In this document: positions 28,391-37,553 of the stretch, piece after piece
How the letters are laid out: every line of letters begins with the position of its first letter
Position numbering within the stretch: the first letter of the stretch is position 1
Source of the DNA: Hyphochytrium catenoides
Lineage: Eukaryota; Sar; Hyphochytriomycetes; Hyphochytriales; Hyphochytriaceae
Direction of reading: 5' to 3'
Assembly (NCBI GenBank): GCA_900088475.1
Contig: FLMG01002723.1
Coordinates: 128,001 to 165,553, forward strand
DNA: 37,553 nt
Notes under the pieces: model-generated
The model's input: only the letters and a program-made list of their open reading frames with translations
Database searches by the model: none
What the model was told of the DNA's origin: nothing
Made by a program: the position numbers and the translations under genes

Positions 28391-31300
28391 ATGGCTAGAT
28401 CGAGAAGAAGTAGATCTTCGTCAGAGGAGAGCAGCGGCAGTTCAAGTTCCTCCCGTTCAGCATCATCATCAGACTCCGGCGGCGAAGATGAGAGGAGTAC
28501 AAGTTTGACGCGCGGCGACAGACGAGGCGGAAAATCTGGAAAGGATGATAAGCCAACTGAAGAATCTACTCACGACAACGCCGAAAAGGACGTCCGTCAA
28601 GATGATTCCGCAACAGTCGACATCAAGAGGAGCGATGACGCCAAACCTGGTCCTCCAGCACCTGCACGACAGGTCATCCCGAAAGGGAAGATTGCCGCAG
28701 AGACAATCAAAGGTAGAACGGGAGGAGTTTACATTCCCCCGTTTAAGCTGGCGCAGATGAAAAAGGAGGTGAAGGACAAGGCAAGTGAAGAGTATCAGAG
28801 AATGACGTGGGAAGCCCTGAGGAAGAGTATCAATGGTCTGATCAACAAAGTCAATGTCAGCAACATCAAGAACATTATTCCAGAGCTCTTCCAAGAGAAT
28901 CTTGTCAGAGGGCGGGGGCTCTTTGCTCGTGCGGTAATGAAGGCGCAGCTCGCATCTCCCGGCTTCACGCATGTATACGCCGCGCTAGTAGTCGTAGTAA
29001 ACACAAAAATGCCGGAGATTGGTGAACTTATTCTTCGAAGAGTCGTGATGCGCTTCAGACGAAGCTACAAGCGTCGAGACAAGGTGGTAGCGATTGCATT
29101 GGCGAGGTTTATCGCTCACCTAGTCAATCAGCAAGTCGCAAGAGAGCTTCTGGCACTTCAGGTCTTGGTCCTTCTTTTGGAGAACCCTACAGATGACTCT
29201 GTTGAGGTTGCGGTCAACTTCACCAAAGAAGTGGGGCAGATATTGTCAGAGCTAAGTCCACAGGTAGTACCTCCATATGTATAGTGGTGTCTCTCTTTCA
29301 GTAGAGGCCTTCCTTTCAATTTTAACGGCCTCTGTATCCACTTGCTCGCTCTACCTCTCAGGGTCTTCTCTTCCTCAAGGCACAGAGAATGTCTATGTTC
29401 TAATCTTAAAAGTGGAGTGTAGCCGGTACCTCACTCAGTTCTAACTAGTGTTACCCTATTTCAGGGCCTCAACTCGATATTTGAGCGCTTCCGGGGCATT
29501 CTGCACGAGGGAGAGATTGACAAACGTGTACAGTACACTATAGAAGGACTCTTTGCCATCAGGAAGGGTGGCTTCAAGGACTATCCAGCGGTTTATTCAG
29601 AGCTCGACCTTGTAGAGGCGGCTGACCAGATATCCTTCGAGATAGGCCTCGAGGATGAACTAGATGGGGAGGAGCATCTAGATATTTTCAGATATGACCC
29701 TGACTTTGAAAAGAACGAGGAGGCTTGGAGCATGATAAAGAAGGAAATTCTGGGCGAAGAAAGCTCCGATGAGTCCTCCGACGAGGAAGGGAGTAGCGAC
29801 GAGGAGGAGGACGAAGAGGAGGCAGCAGAGCAGGTGAAGTTCAACAAAGAGTAACATAGGTGGCCCTTTATTTTGATGGCCTCTCTTGAGACGACATCAC
29901 CTGCCTTCTTCTTTGTGCAGCAAGCCTCACATTCAGTGGTCTGTATTACTCTTTACTCTTTAATTTCAGCCCTTCGCGCTCTATCGCTCTGGATTCTCCC
30001 TCATCTCCCCGTTCCTCAGCCTCAACAGAGCGCCATTCAAGACTTCACAGAGCAGGATCTGGTAAATCTCAGGCGTACAATCTACCTGACCATCATGAGC
30101 AGTCTTAGCCATGAGGAGTGTGCGCACAAGTTGATGAAACTTAACCTGAGAGAAGGCCAGGAGATCGAAGTGTGCAACATGATAATAGAATGCTGCAGTC
30201 AGGAGAAGACATACCTCCGATACTATGGGCTGCTAGGGCAGAGATTCTGCCAGATCAACAAGAGATATCAGGTCACCAAGAGAGAACGATCATCTTTTCT
30301 TCTTCACATTGTTGGCACAATATCCAGCTATTATTCTTGCGATTTGCGGGCTCACCTCCTTCAGTCTGTCGGGGCCTCTCATCGGCAATGTCTTCGGTCT
30401 CTATGGTCCTTCCTCAGTCTCTCACGTGCTCAGCGACATCTGTCTGTTGCTGTGATCGTTTGGCCTGTCCCTTGGATGTGCTAACATCTTTCACATTGTT
30501 TTATCCCTTCTCTCACAGGAAACGTTCGACCAAGTGTTTGCGGCCCAGTACGAGACGATCCATCGGTTAGAGACCAACAAGCTCAGAAATGTCGCCAAAT
30601 TCTTTTCCCATCTTCTGTATTCTGATGCCTTGCCTTGGACTGTCTTTGAGTATATCCAACTCAATGAAGAGAGTACCACCTCTTCCTCCCGAATCTTCAT
30701 CAAGATATTATGCCAAGAGCTATCCGAACACATGGGACTTTTGCAACTAAAGGAGAGATTCAATGATGAGGTACGCGCTATACTAACAATGGAAGATTTT
30801 GAGCGATAGGGCAAAGAAGAGGCAGAGAATGCGGGATAATTGACACCCATCAATGACTCCACTCTTGGGTCGGTCATTTGTCGGCCTCCTTGTCACTTGC
30901 CTACTATCTTCCTGCGGGTGTGACTGTCAACATTCCTATTACGTTTCCGTCGCGCTGACATTCGTTTTCTTCACGCAGTACATGGCTGTTGTTTTTGCTG
31001 GACTCTTTCCTAAGGATAACCCCAGGAACACTCGATTTGCAATCAACTTCTTCACCTCTATCGGTTTGGGTGGGCTCACGGATGGGCTCAGACAGCACCT
31101 GAAGGATTTACCGAAGCTTATTGCCCAGCAAGAGAAAGAGCAAGCCCCAGAGGAAAGCGAGACTTCCTCATCCTCATCCTCTGATAGCAGTGACAGTAGT
31201 AGCGATGACAGCAGTGATAGTGATAGTGGATCTTCGAGCTCTGGCTCTTCGTCGGAAAGTGATAGCAGCGACGATAGTTCAAGCTCAGAATCCGAAAGCG

Positions 31301-32109
31301 AGAGTGACAACGATGGAAGAAGACGACGAGACAGAAGGAGGGGGTCACTTTCAGTTTCTCCGAAGATCCGCCGGGGTAGTCCCAGAGGTTCCTCTCCCAC
31401 TGTCGGCAAAGAAGGCCGAAGAGCGTCCCAAGGTAAACGCAGAAGCGAAGAAAGGAATGGCCTTCCAGAAAGGAGAAGCAGATCTCGCTCTACGGGCTCC
31501 AGACGGGAAGACAGAGTTAAAAATGAAGAGGGAAGGGCTCCTAGAAGAGAGGACGGCAGACGAAGAGCTAGCAGAGATAGGAGTAGAGAGAGGCGAGCCA
31601 CTCCGGATAGGAGGCATGCAAGAAGAAGCGAAGAGCGTTTCTCTGACAAGCGTCAGAAGGAAGACAAGGAAAAAGGCCGCTCTTCGTCCCCTGCGGCTGA
31701 GGGACGCAAGAACCAGAAAAGGGATGGGCCGCTCAGCCGAAATGGTGCAGTTAAGGAGGAAGACACCGGAAGGCGCGACAAGTCCCCCAGGAAGGAGACG
31801 GCCAAGCCCTCAGAGGGCGACAGAAAGCAAGAACAGGAGAAGGATTCCGCGGGGAAGTTGGAGAGTAGCAAGAAGGACGAGAGAATAGAAGGAGAAGGTA
31901 CTCGAAAAGTTAGTGGCAGTCCCTCGGAGAGGAAAAGGTATAGGGAAGATAGACCGCAGGGCAGGAGGAGTACCAGTCCAAAGCGGCGCCGTACCAGAAG
32001 CACCAGTCGCAGTGAGAGCAGAGGTAGGCGCAGGGCCCGAAGCCGCAGTAGGGAAAGATACAGAGAGCGGAGGAGCAGAAGCGGACCACGCTATAGGGAG
32101 CGGAGATAA
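28391..32109 (+). CDS. CWC22: CWC22 pre-mRNA-splicing factor
   Basis: Five exons: 28391-29263, 29465-29833, 30029-30271, 30519-30770, 30979-32109 (955 residues, in phase). The N-terminus is Ser/Arg-rich. '[13 protein letters not shown]' (112-124) precedes a MIF4G domain (about 145-335, '[20 protein letters not shown]', '[20 protein letters not shown]'). An acidic linker encoded at the end of exon 2 separates it from an MA3 domain (about 420-545, '[20 protein letters not shown]', '[20 protein letters not shown]'). The conserved end block '[20 protein letters not shown]' is at about 592. A long tail follows: first Ser/Asp/Glu-rich, then Arg/Ser-rich to the stop. Established role: CWC22 joins the catalytic spliceosome and escorts eIF4A3 for exon-junction-complex deposition. 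The RS tail matches metazoan-type CWC22. Long open frames on other frames and strands over the tail reflect its biased composition. Convergent with MRS2. Confidence 0.95.
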
Positions 32110-32512
32110 GTAACTATGAGGAATGGAATATCGCTTGAGCACTAAGGTTATTAAAAGCTCCATTATTTGTTATGTATATGTGGCGCTCCTCCAGCTAATA
32201 ATGGTAGGCTCTTTACACCGCGATGAGGTCATCCTTCTGCGATATTCGCGTTAAGGTGTCTTTGATCACTTTGTACTGAAGAAAGAGAGGGAGAGTAATC
32301 AGAAGTATGGAAGACAGGGGGTTTCTGGTGATCCTTTGTGGATAAGAGAAAGGAAAGCGAATCCGTATCAACCGGTTAAAGGTACACTCGCATACATCAA
32401 GGGCGGCACTGGTTCAGGTGGCAGAAGAAGGGTACGTGCAGGTGGTGGTAATAAGCGCAGCGCTGCACATTCTGAGTAGTTCCTAGAAGGGAAAGGAAGC
32501 TTGCAACCAGGT
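32110..32512. other. convergent 3' intergenic gap between CWC22 and MRS2
   Basis: About 400 bases between the two stop codons. It must hold both 3' UTRs. No repeat, gene or RNA is recognised. Confidence 0.5.
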
Positions 32513-35500
32513 TTATACCTCTTTTTCTGTGAGCTTCCAGGTCTGCATGAGCTTTTCTAACTCTTGGTCCATTTCCTCTTTCGTTAGGTTTCCGGCGCTG
32601 GGGTAGGGCAAAGAATCTGAGAAGGCAGCGAATCATACCGTAGAAAGTTCATTTCTGTCTGACCTTTGCTTGAGGGCCATAGAGGCTTCCAACACGTCGA
32701 CGTTGTCAATAATAACCCTCATGCGCGAGACAGAGTCCAGCTTCGTATCATGGCGGAATCTTGAGAGACTCCTGGGAGATTAAAACGGCAGCCAATTCAG
32801 AGTAGACATATATGAGCCCTTACGGTTCATCGGGTACCACAGCGCAAGGATAGTGAGGTTCCAGACCACATAGGAGGAATTGGATGAAAAAGTGGATGGC
32901 ATGTGGACAGTTAGTCAATATCGCTGGCCCGTGGGACACTTCCAAGTAAAACACGTGGGTGTGAGGATCCTCATCGAAGAACGTACCCCACATAGCTCAT
33001 CATCATTGCCCAGATGCCAGCCGAGACAACCGTGCTGCCTCCCAACTAGTTTAGACCAGAAGAGATATAGGGTTTAGCGGAAGCTTTGGTTAACTGCTGC
33101 CATAACGTCCTTGATCTCTATAACGTTTCCTTACCAGAAGGGGAAAGGTAAAGGGGTTCTCTTCTCCGGGCAAAGGCACGTTCATTCCATAGAATTGGGC
33201 TATAGTTGTCATAAGCCCTAAACTGAACAGATTTAATTGTCTTAGATGCGACTCCAACAAGGGAAGCAGCACCGTCAACATAATATGTTCAAGGAAGTAG
33301 ATACTGACTACGTTAACTCATGGAGGCTCAGCGTGCGCCTCGACAGCACTCACATAACACCGGCTAGGGCAAGGTTTACATTGATTCTCATCAGCTCATT
33401 GCGATGTGAATCCAAGGATATTTCCACCATCTCCTGTGTATTCTGCATTCTCAGCTGTAAGAGCTTGACCAGCTGTAATAAAAAGAGGGGTAACCACTTC
33501 CGTTAGAAAATGGTAGCGGCAAAATGTATAGATGTGGAAATGACAACAGGTACGCGACGAAGCGTTTATGGTAAGGCCGACACATGAAGGTAGGACCCAA
33601 GTCAAAGGGCCCCTCTGAGGCAGAGAAGAGAGAAGAGAGCTACGATACAGTAATTCTTCGTCCGGATTTGGGGTTCTTACCTCGTATGTTTCTACAATTT
33701 GCCTGTACCCGCCTTCCAATAACAGCTCGATCTGGTTGTGCAATGTGTGAGTCTACTTTGTAATAGTTACTTCTGTCCGCCATCCTCTTTCTCTTACTTT
33801 CATATTGTGAGACAAAAGAGTTGCGCCATCTTAGGAATACTACCTCTAGCAACACCCACTTCCCTCCAACATATAGCTGACCTGCTCATGATGGATAGCA
33901 GGAGTCCGCTCTGCTGGCTTTAGCCCCATGTTCTTTCTTTCTGTCAGCATAAGATCTGCCATATCTGGGGTTTCTATTAGCAACATGGCCACGCAAAGCT
34001 ACAAATGGGAGTTGCAACGTAACAGAACAGGGAGCGCTTTAAGAAGTTATCTCACCTTGTTCACTCTCCAGAAGTTGCTTGACGCAATCGATAACGCTCT
34101 TCAGCTTCATCTCGAAGGTACTAACAGCATCTTTTACAGGTAACAACAAGTGCAACTGACTTTGATTCTGCAGCACGAAGAAGTTGTTGATTAAAATTTG
34201 CAGCAGTATTGCTTCCCGTAAGAAATAGCTTTATGCTTTGAATTGCAATAGGAAATAGCTTTATGCTGTGAGTTGCATATGAAGATCCAAAGGAGAAGTG
34301 GTGGAGAAGGGGAGAAAGAGAAGAGAGATATAGGGAGAGGAAGAGATAGAAGCCTACCAAGAAACAATCAGGCAAGAAAGGTAGGTGTGCAAGATTTGAG
34401 TGAGTAGTCGAGGTGAGCTTCTGAATCTATTCTCTCTTGCATCTGACACGAGACAGAGAAAGACAGAAGCCAAGCTAGAGGAGCAGTAAAAAAAAAAGGC
34501 TGTCGAAAATCAAAAGCTGGTGAAGGTGTGCTTCCCCATTCCTTCTGCCACGCATCAGGCCGGAGGAAGATAACGTACTATTTTGCCTCTTGTGAGCTCT
34601 GCCAAGAGGTCCTCTATTAAGGGTCTAGAAAAAGCAGTCGATGAGGCTAGAACTTTTCTAAGCAAGGACGAATAGGAGCAGAGTAGAAGATCAGTGTCAT
34701 AATATACTCCTCCCCATTGGAGCAATGAGAGAAGGGAAAACTTGCGCGGGCGCATTCAAAAAAGAAGCAGAGGCAGATCAGGTAGAATAGGAAATAAAGA
34801 TGTCCACCTAAACAGCATGACACGTCTCTTGTAGCGCTGTGATACATCGTCCAATAGCCCTTCCAGAACCTTGCACTCAAAAGGCGCGGGACTGACAACA
34901 TAATTGCCATCGTCATCCACACGCAGCCAATCATCTGCACCCTGTCGAAAATGGTACTCCGTGTCTTGGATGAACTTTCTAGGAACAGCGCAGAGTTTTG
35001 AATTGGCGATGGGACATGTCAGTCGGGCCAACGGGTGATCCAATAGCTTATCTAGGAGGAACAGAGTGCTGGTGTAGAATAGAAGCCAGTTGGGAGGTTT
35101 GATTTTGAGATAAACCCCCTTAAGTCTGATGGAGCAGCAGAAAGAGGTTTGAGGGCCAGTAAAGCAAAAGCCGCTGAGCTAGACGAGTCGTTGCAATGTA
35201 AGATAGGGGTACCTGAGGTGTTCAGCACTTTCTTTCACCAAAGGAATACTGGCGTCAAACATCACCATCCAGTCTGAGCCCACGATAGCTTTAAGGTGCC
35301 CGACGGTGAAAATGAACATATCCCCCCTGCATAATAGTCACTTGCATTAGCCTGGAGTTAAAGCCATAGGGAATCCGCTAGCGCTTCCTTCCCCTCTCCC
35401 TGCTAAAGTCGGAGACCTCTTACAAGGCACAATGGTAATGGTCGCTGTCTCTTTCAATCTCATGCTTTCTAACCCCAATGTCGTCCCCTCAAGCATCGTA

Positions 35501-35966
35501 CCTTGTAATAATATAGGCTTGGGGTCCTGAACGCCTTCCAGAGTCTATGACCAAAAGATCTCTATAGACAGCACACTGTTACCTGCGCCCCCGCTGTTCA
35601 AAGTAGCTGCTTACGCCAACTCTGGTGCCCCTCTTACCTAGCAGTAACATGCATATCCTTCATCATGTCACTAACTCTCCAAGTCTCCTTCACATAGCTA
35701 CCATCCGACTGAAAGGAGAAGACCTGCGAGAAAGTCTGAATAGATCAAAGGCAAAGGGGAAAATACGTGTGACTGACCTCATACTTGCGCTGACTAGCAT
35801 GACCAATCCCGCTAGTAACTTGGCGTCGGGCTATTCCTACCCGTCTTCCGAAATAGCGTTGTCTATAGCATGTCCTTGGCCCATGGCTTAGAGGGACCCC
35901 AAGGCCCTGGAGCCCATTTTTGACGGGGAACGCAGGGAAGGAGAGGACCTTCCGAAACGGAAGCAT
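32513..35966 (-). CDS. MRS2: MRS2-type mitochondrial CorA magnesium channel
   Basis: Fourteen exons in coding order: 35966-35778, 35723-35638, 35561-35502, 35326-35213, 35068-34808, 34657-34579, 34167-34056, 33973-33882, 33731-33681, 33472-33361, 33217-33135, 33045-32987, 32771-32664, 32597-32513 (496 residues). The N-terminus is Arg-rich with almost no acidic residues ('MLPFRKVLSFPAFPVKNGLQ'), like a mitochondrial presequence. Core blocks: 'LKAIVGSDWMVMFDASIPLV', 'PFECKVLEGLLDDVSQRY', 'LLLPVKDAVSTFEMKLKSVI', 'PDMADLMLTERKN', 'IELLLEGGYRQIVETYE', 'LDSHRNELMRINVNLALAG'. The selectivity motif Y395-G-M-N398 ends helix TM1; TM2 is about 415-433. Established role: homopentameric Mg2+ entry channel of the inner mitochondrial membrane. 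A ~63-residue charged C-tail follows TM2. The end of the fifth exon (34808) is the least certain junction; an alternative donor 6 bases earlier is possible. Confidence 0.88.
34222..34280. repeat. two-copy tandem repeat, period 30, inside an MRS2 intron
   Basis: GAAATAGCTTTATGCT begins both units (34222-34250 and 34252-34280); the rest differs at a few positions. It lies in the 411-base intron 34168-34578, the longest intron in this gene. Confidence 0.8.
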
Positions 35967-36630
35967 TTCCTCAACCCAATGGCACCTCCTAAGAAATGTC
36001 TAAGCTCCCTGCGTGCAGTAACAGCGCTGTTGCAAAGCTAACAAATGAAGAGTCTTGATGCAATGTTGCTCGTCCAGGGGACGAAAGGGACGACTGAACA
36101 GCCAGCAAGCTTTTAATAGTTGGAAGGAGGCCTCCACTCTCGAAGATGGAGCTGCTGCTCAATCTTCGTTCTATTCCAGACGTACAATCATGGGGTTGCG
36201 CAAAGCTCATTCCTCAGTCGCCAGAGGTGGACGCTGTTGGAGCTCCTCCTTCTGTTGGAACTCCTTCCTGATGATGATGTGTACAGCTCTTATTGTGTGC
36301 TGGAGCCCATGATGATCAGGATGATTCTTTTCTGGAAGTTTTTGTGGCTTTTGGATGTTGTGTCAAGGACTTTGGGCATCACTAATCTCGGTCAGCAAAT
36401 TCATTTTCGGTGTTTCTTTTAAGATTGATGTCTTCCACGTCTTTTTTCGGTATTTCTCCCAAAGATTGATGTCTTCCAGCTTTCGTGAATAGAGATGATG
36501 GTGATAAGAAGTGCTATTGTGATAATAAGGAGCAAGACCTTTTTATAATAAAAGAGGGAAGCAACAAGTGAATTACAATAATGCTTCTCCTTCGTAAATT
36601 TAGTGCACATCGTCTTCGCCGCGTCTTCTG
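35967..36630. other. intergenic; low-complexity, nothing firm
   Basis: Upstream of the MRS2 start codon. A plus-strand open frame (36120-36422) contains a Leu-rich hydrophobic run ('WTLLELLLLLELLPDDD') but no recognised domain. A short direct repeat lies at 36404-36478. Confidence 0.4.
36404..36478. repeat. two-copy direct repeat, period about 40
   Basis: Copies at 36404-36437 and 36444-36478 share TTTTCGG, a T-rich stretch and AAGATTGATGTCTTCCA. The second copy carries one extra base. Confidence 0.8.
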
Positions 36631-36739
36631 ATGACTACTGCGGCGACGGCAGCTGCTGGCGAGCTCTGCGACAGGCTCGTCACGGCTAGTGCAGCTGCTC
36701 CTGAGCTGACGTGGGCTATGGAGAAGGAAGCTGGTAATG
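36631..36739 (+). CDS. possible first exon of a small plus-strand gene (doubtful)
   Basis: An ATG-initiated 36-codon frame with Ala-rich, then mixed sequence ('MTTAATAAAGELCDRLVTAS', ending 'ELTWAMEKEAGN'). It ends at a good donor-like site (GTACGTAC). No downstream exon could be assigned, and the minus-strand small gene lies just 3' of it. May be chance. Confidence 0.2.
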
Positions 36740-36749
36740 GTACGTACAA

Positions 36750-37109
36750 TCAATCATCGGACTCCTCTTCTTCGTAGTAGTAAATAACCTCCGGCCCTTC
36801 TAGTACTTGGACCACTTCTTCATCAAAAAGTGGTAGATAGTCCACCTTGTCAGCAGTACCTCCTCCTGAGCCACCATTCCTAAGACGCGTCTGCGGTACG
36901 GCGTCAGATAATATGAAGACTGGAAAAGGGGAAGAAACGTTTGTCAAGGATGGTGGCCTCTTAGAGTATTATCTGGTGGTGGTGGCGCTTATTGTTGTTG
37001 TATGCCGACACAGATCATTTTCATATATTCATCGTTACCAATGTTCACCAAGAATAATGGAACCACTGTTGAAAGCCATCTTCATCATCTCTCCTCGGTC
37101 GTTCATCAT
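36750..37109 (-). CDS. small hypothetical acidic protein, two exons (tentative)
   Basis: Exon 1 37109-37049 and exon 2 36919-36750 join in phase to give 76 residues. It has a short hydrophobic stretch ('SGSIILVFILSDAV') across the junction, a Gly-rich turn, and a strongly acidic/Tyr end ('VDYLPLFDEEVVQVLEGPEV' and then 'YYYEEEESDD'). Exon 2 follows a strong pyrimidine-rich acceptor. An alternative upstream reading of exon 1 ('HYDERPRRDDEDGFQQWF') joined to a later acceptor also works. Exon 2's 3' half is therefore better supported than its 5' part. It may be the last exon of a longer gene running off the right edge. No family recognised. Confidence 0.35.
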
Positions 37110-37263
37110 AATGCTAGCATGTTGTTAATTTTTTTGGGGTGGTGATGAGGCCTCCAGTGAAGTTACTTTAACCACCGCTTCCTTGTGGAGTCCGCCCCCC
37201 TAGTATGTTCATTGTTGATAATAATGAAGGTGCTATTCATCATGTCGCGTAATAAAAAATGTT

Positions 37264-37461
37264 TCACTTAACACTCAGCTCAGCACTTTCCATATCGCCT
37301 GGGGTCGGTAAATGGATGATGGGACAGACAAAGGCGGAGATACAACGATTGCCTACTACTCGTACCACGAACGAAAAAATTGATAAGTTGGTAACCAGCA
37401 CCGGTACAGCGACGCCCACGACGACATAGATAGCACGCACGCGGGATAGTAACACGATACT
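37264..37461 (-). CDS. possible C-terminal fragment of an amino-acid-permease-like membrane protein
   Basis: An open frame encodes two membrane-helix-like segments: 'RAIYVVVGVAVPVLVTNLSI' then 'NRCISAFVCPIIHLPTPGD'. The pattern VAVxVxNLS..FSF...G...S...P...HL is reminiscent of the last helices of AAAP/SLC38-type amino acid transporters. This is a weak, remembered likeness. The frame is closed upstream by a stop near 37462, so any gene would need another exon in or beyond the window. It could be chance hydrophobic sequence. Confidence 0.25.
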   Translation of the reverse strand, partial: SIVLLSRVRAIYVVVGVAVPVLVTNLSIFSFVVRVVGNRCISAFVCPIIHLPTPGDMESAELSVK

Positions 37462-37553
37462 TCTTCATAGGCAGTGGAGCAAGTAGGTGGTGCGGCAGCA
37501 CCACCTCGCCGCGTGACCATCATGAGCAGTGTTATTTATTACTGCAGCGTATC

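Noticed and set aside
28469-28972. 167-codon minus-strand open frame
   Set aside because: Antisense to CWC22 exon 1, which has a clear MIF4G match in the sense frame.
30939-31649. 236-codon Leu/Ser-rich minus-strand open frame
   Set aside because: Antisense shadow of the CWC22 Ser/Asp and Arg/Ser tail; composition is the complement of RS codons and it has no family motif.
31121-31888. 255-codon Lys/Arg-rich plus-strand open frame
   Set aside because: Lies wholly in another frame of the CWC22 RS tail; the open frame follows from the biased Arg/Ser/Glu codon composition.
36120-36422. 100-codon Leu-rich plus-strand frame as a transposase remnant
   Set aside because: Only a hydrophobic Leu/Asp-rich run; no DDE, zinc-finger or terminal inverted repeat evidence.

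Overview
This window is nuclear DNA of an intron-rich eukaryote. Most genes are broken by GT-AG introns of about 58 to 290 bases (one is 411), often with a CTAAC/CTAAT-like branch site. The encoded proteins are eukaryote-specific: CWC22, NEDD1, a Tonsoku/TONSL-type protein, ARMC7, an ABCC transporter and mitochondrial MRS2. A free-living protist or unicellular alga fits best. I cannot fix the lineage from sequence alone. No prokaryotic, organellar or CRISPR structure is visible. Exon coordinates below were derived by hand from reading-frame continuity, splice sites and remembered family conservation.

Layout, left to right. (1) 70-2448: two intronless genes, tail to tail 18 bases apart: a UAA-family nucleotide-sugar transporter (+) and an ATP-grasp ligase-like protein (-). 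(2) 3359-5273: a SAP-like nuclear protein (+) with an intact C-terminal two-thirds and a frame-broken 5' end. (3) 5274-7000: no clean gene, but scattered decayed-looking coding stretches, mostly on the minus strand. (4) 7001-9285: a nine-exon gene (+) matching only the ubiquitin-like plus LRR C-terminal half of TONSL/Tonsoku. (5) 9324-10173: ARMC7 (-), five exons, convergent with it. (6) 10810-12117: four-exon alpha/beta hydrolase (+), divergent from ARMC7. (7) 13501-21992: a 28-exon ABCC (MRP-type) transporter (+) of 1412 residues. (8) 23195-26324: a 15-exon NEDD1 (+). (9) 26325-28390: gene-poor, with an unusual inverted and direct repeat cluster. (10) 28391-32109: five-exon CWC22 (+). (11) 32513-35966: 14-exon MRS2 magnesium channel (-), convergent with CWC22. 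(12) 35967-37553: low-complexity DNA, two small spliced ORFs and a possible transporter C-terminus at the right edge.

The genes are not an operon or a pathway cluster. They are mostly housekeeping functions: splicing/EJC loading, microtubule nucleation, replication-fork repair, membrane and mitochondrial transport. Points for follow-up are the N-terminally truncated TONSL-like gene, the bacterial-looking ATP-grasp gene, the frame-broken SAP-like gene, and the repeat cluster at 27358-27574.
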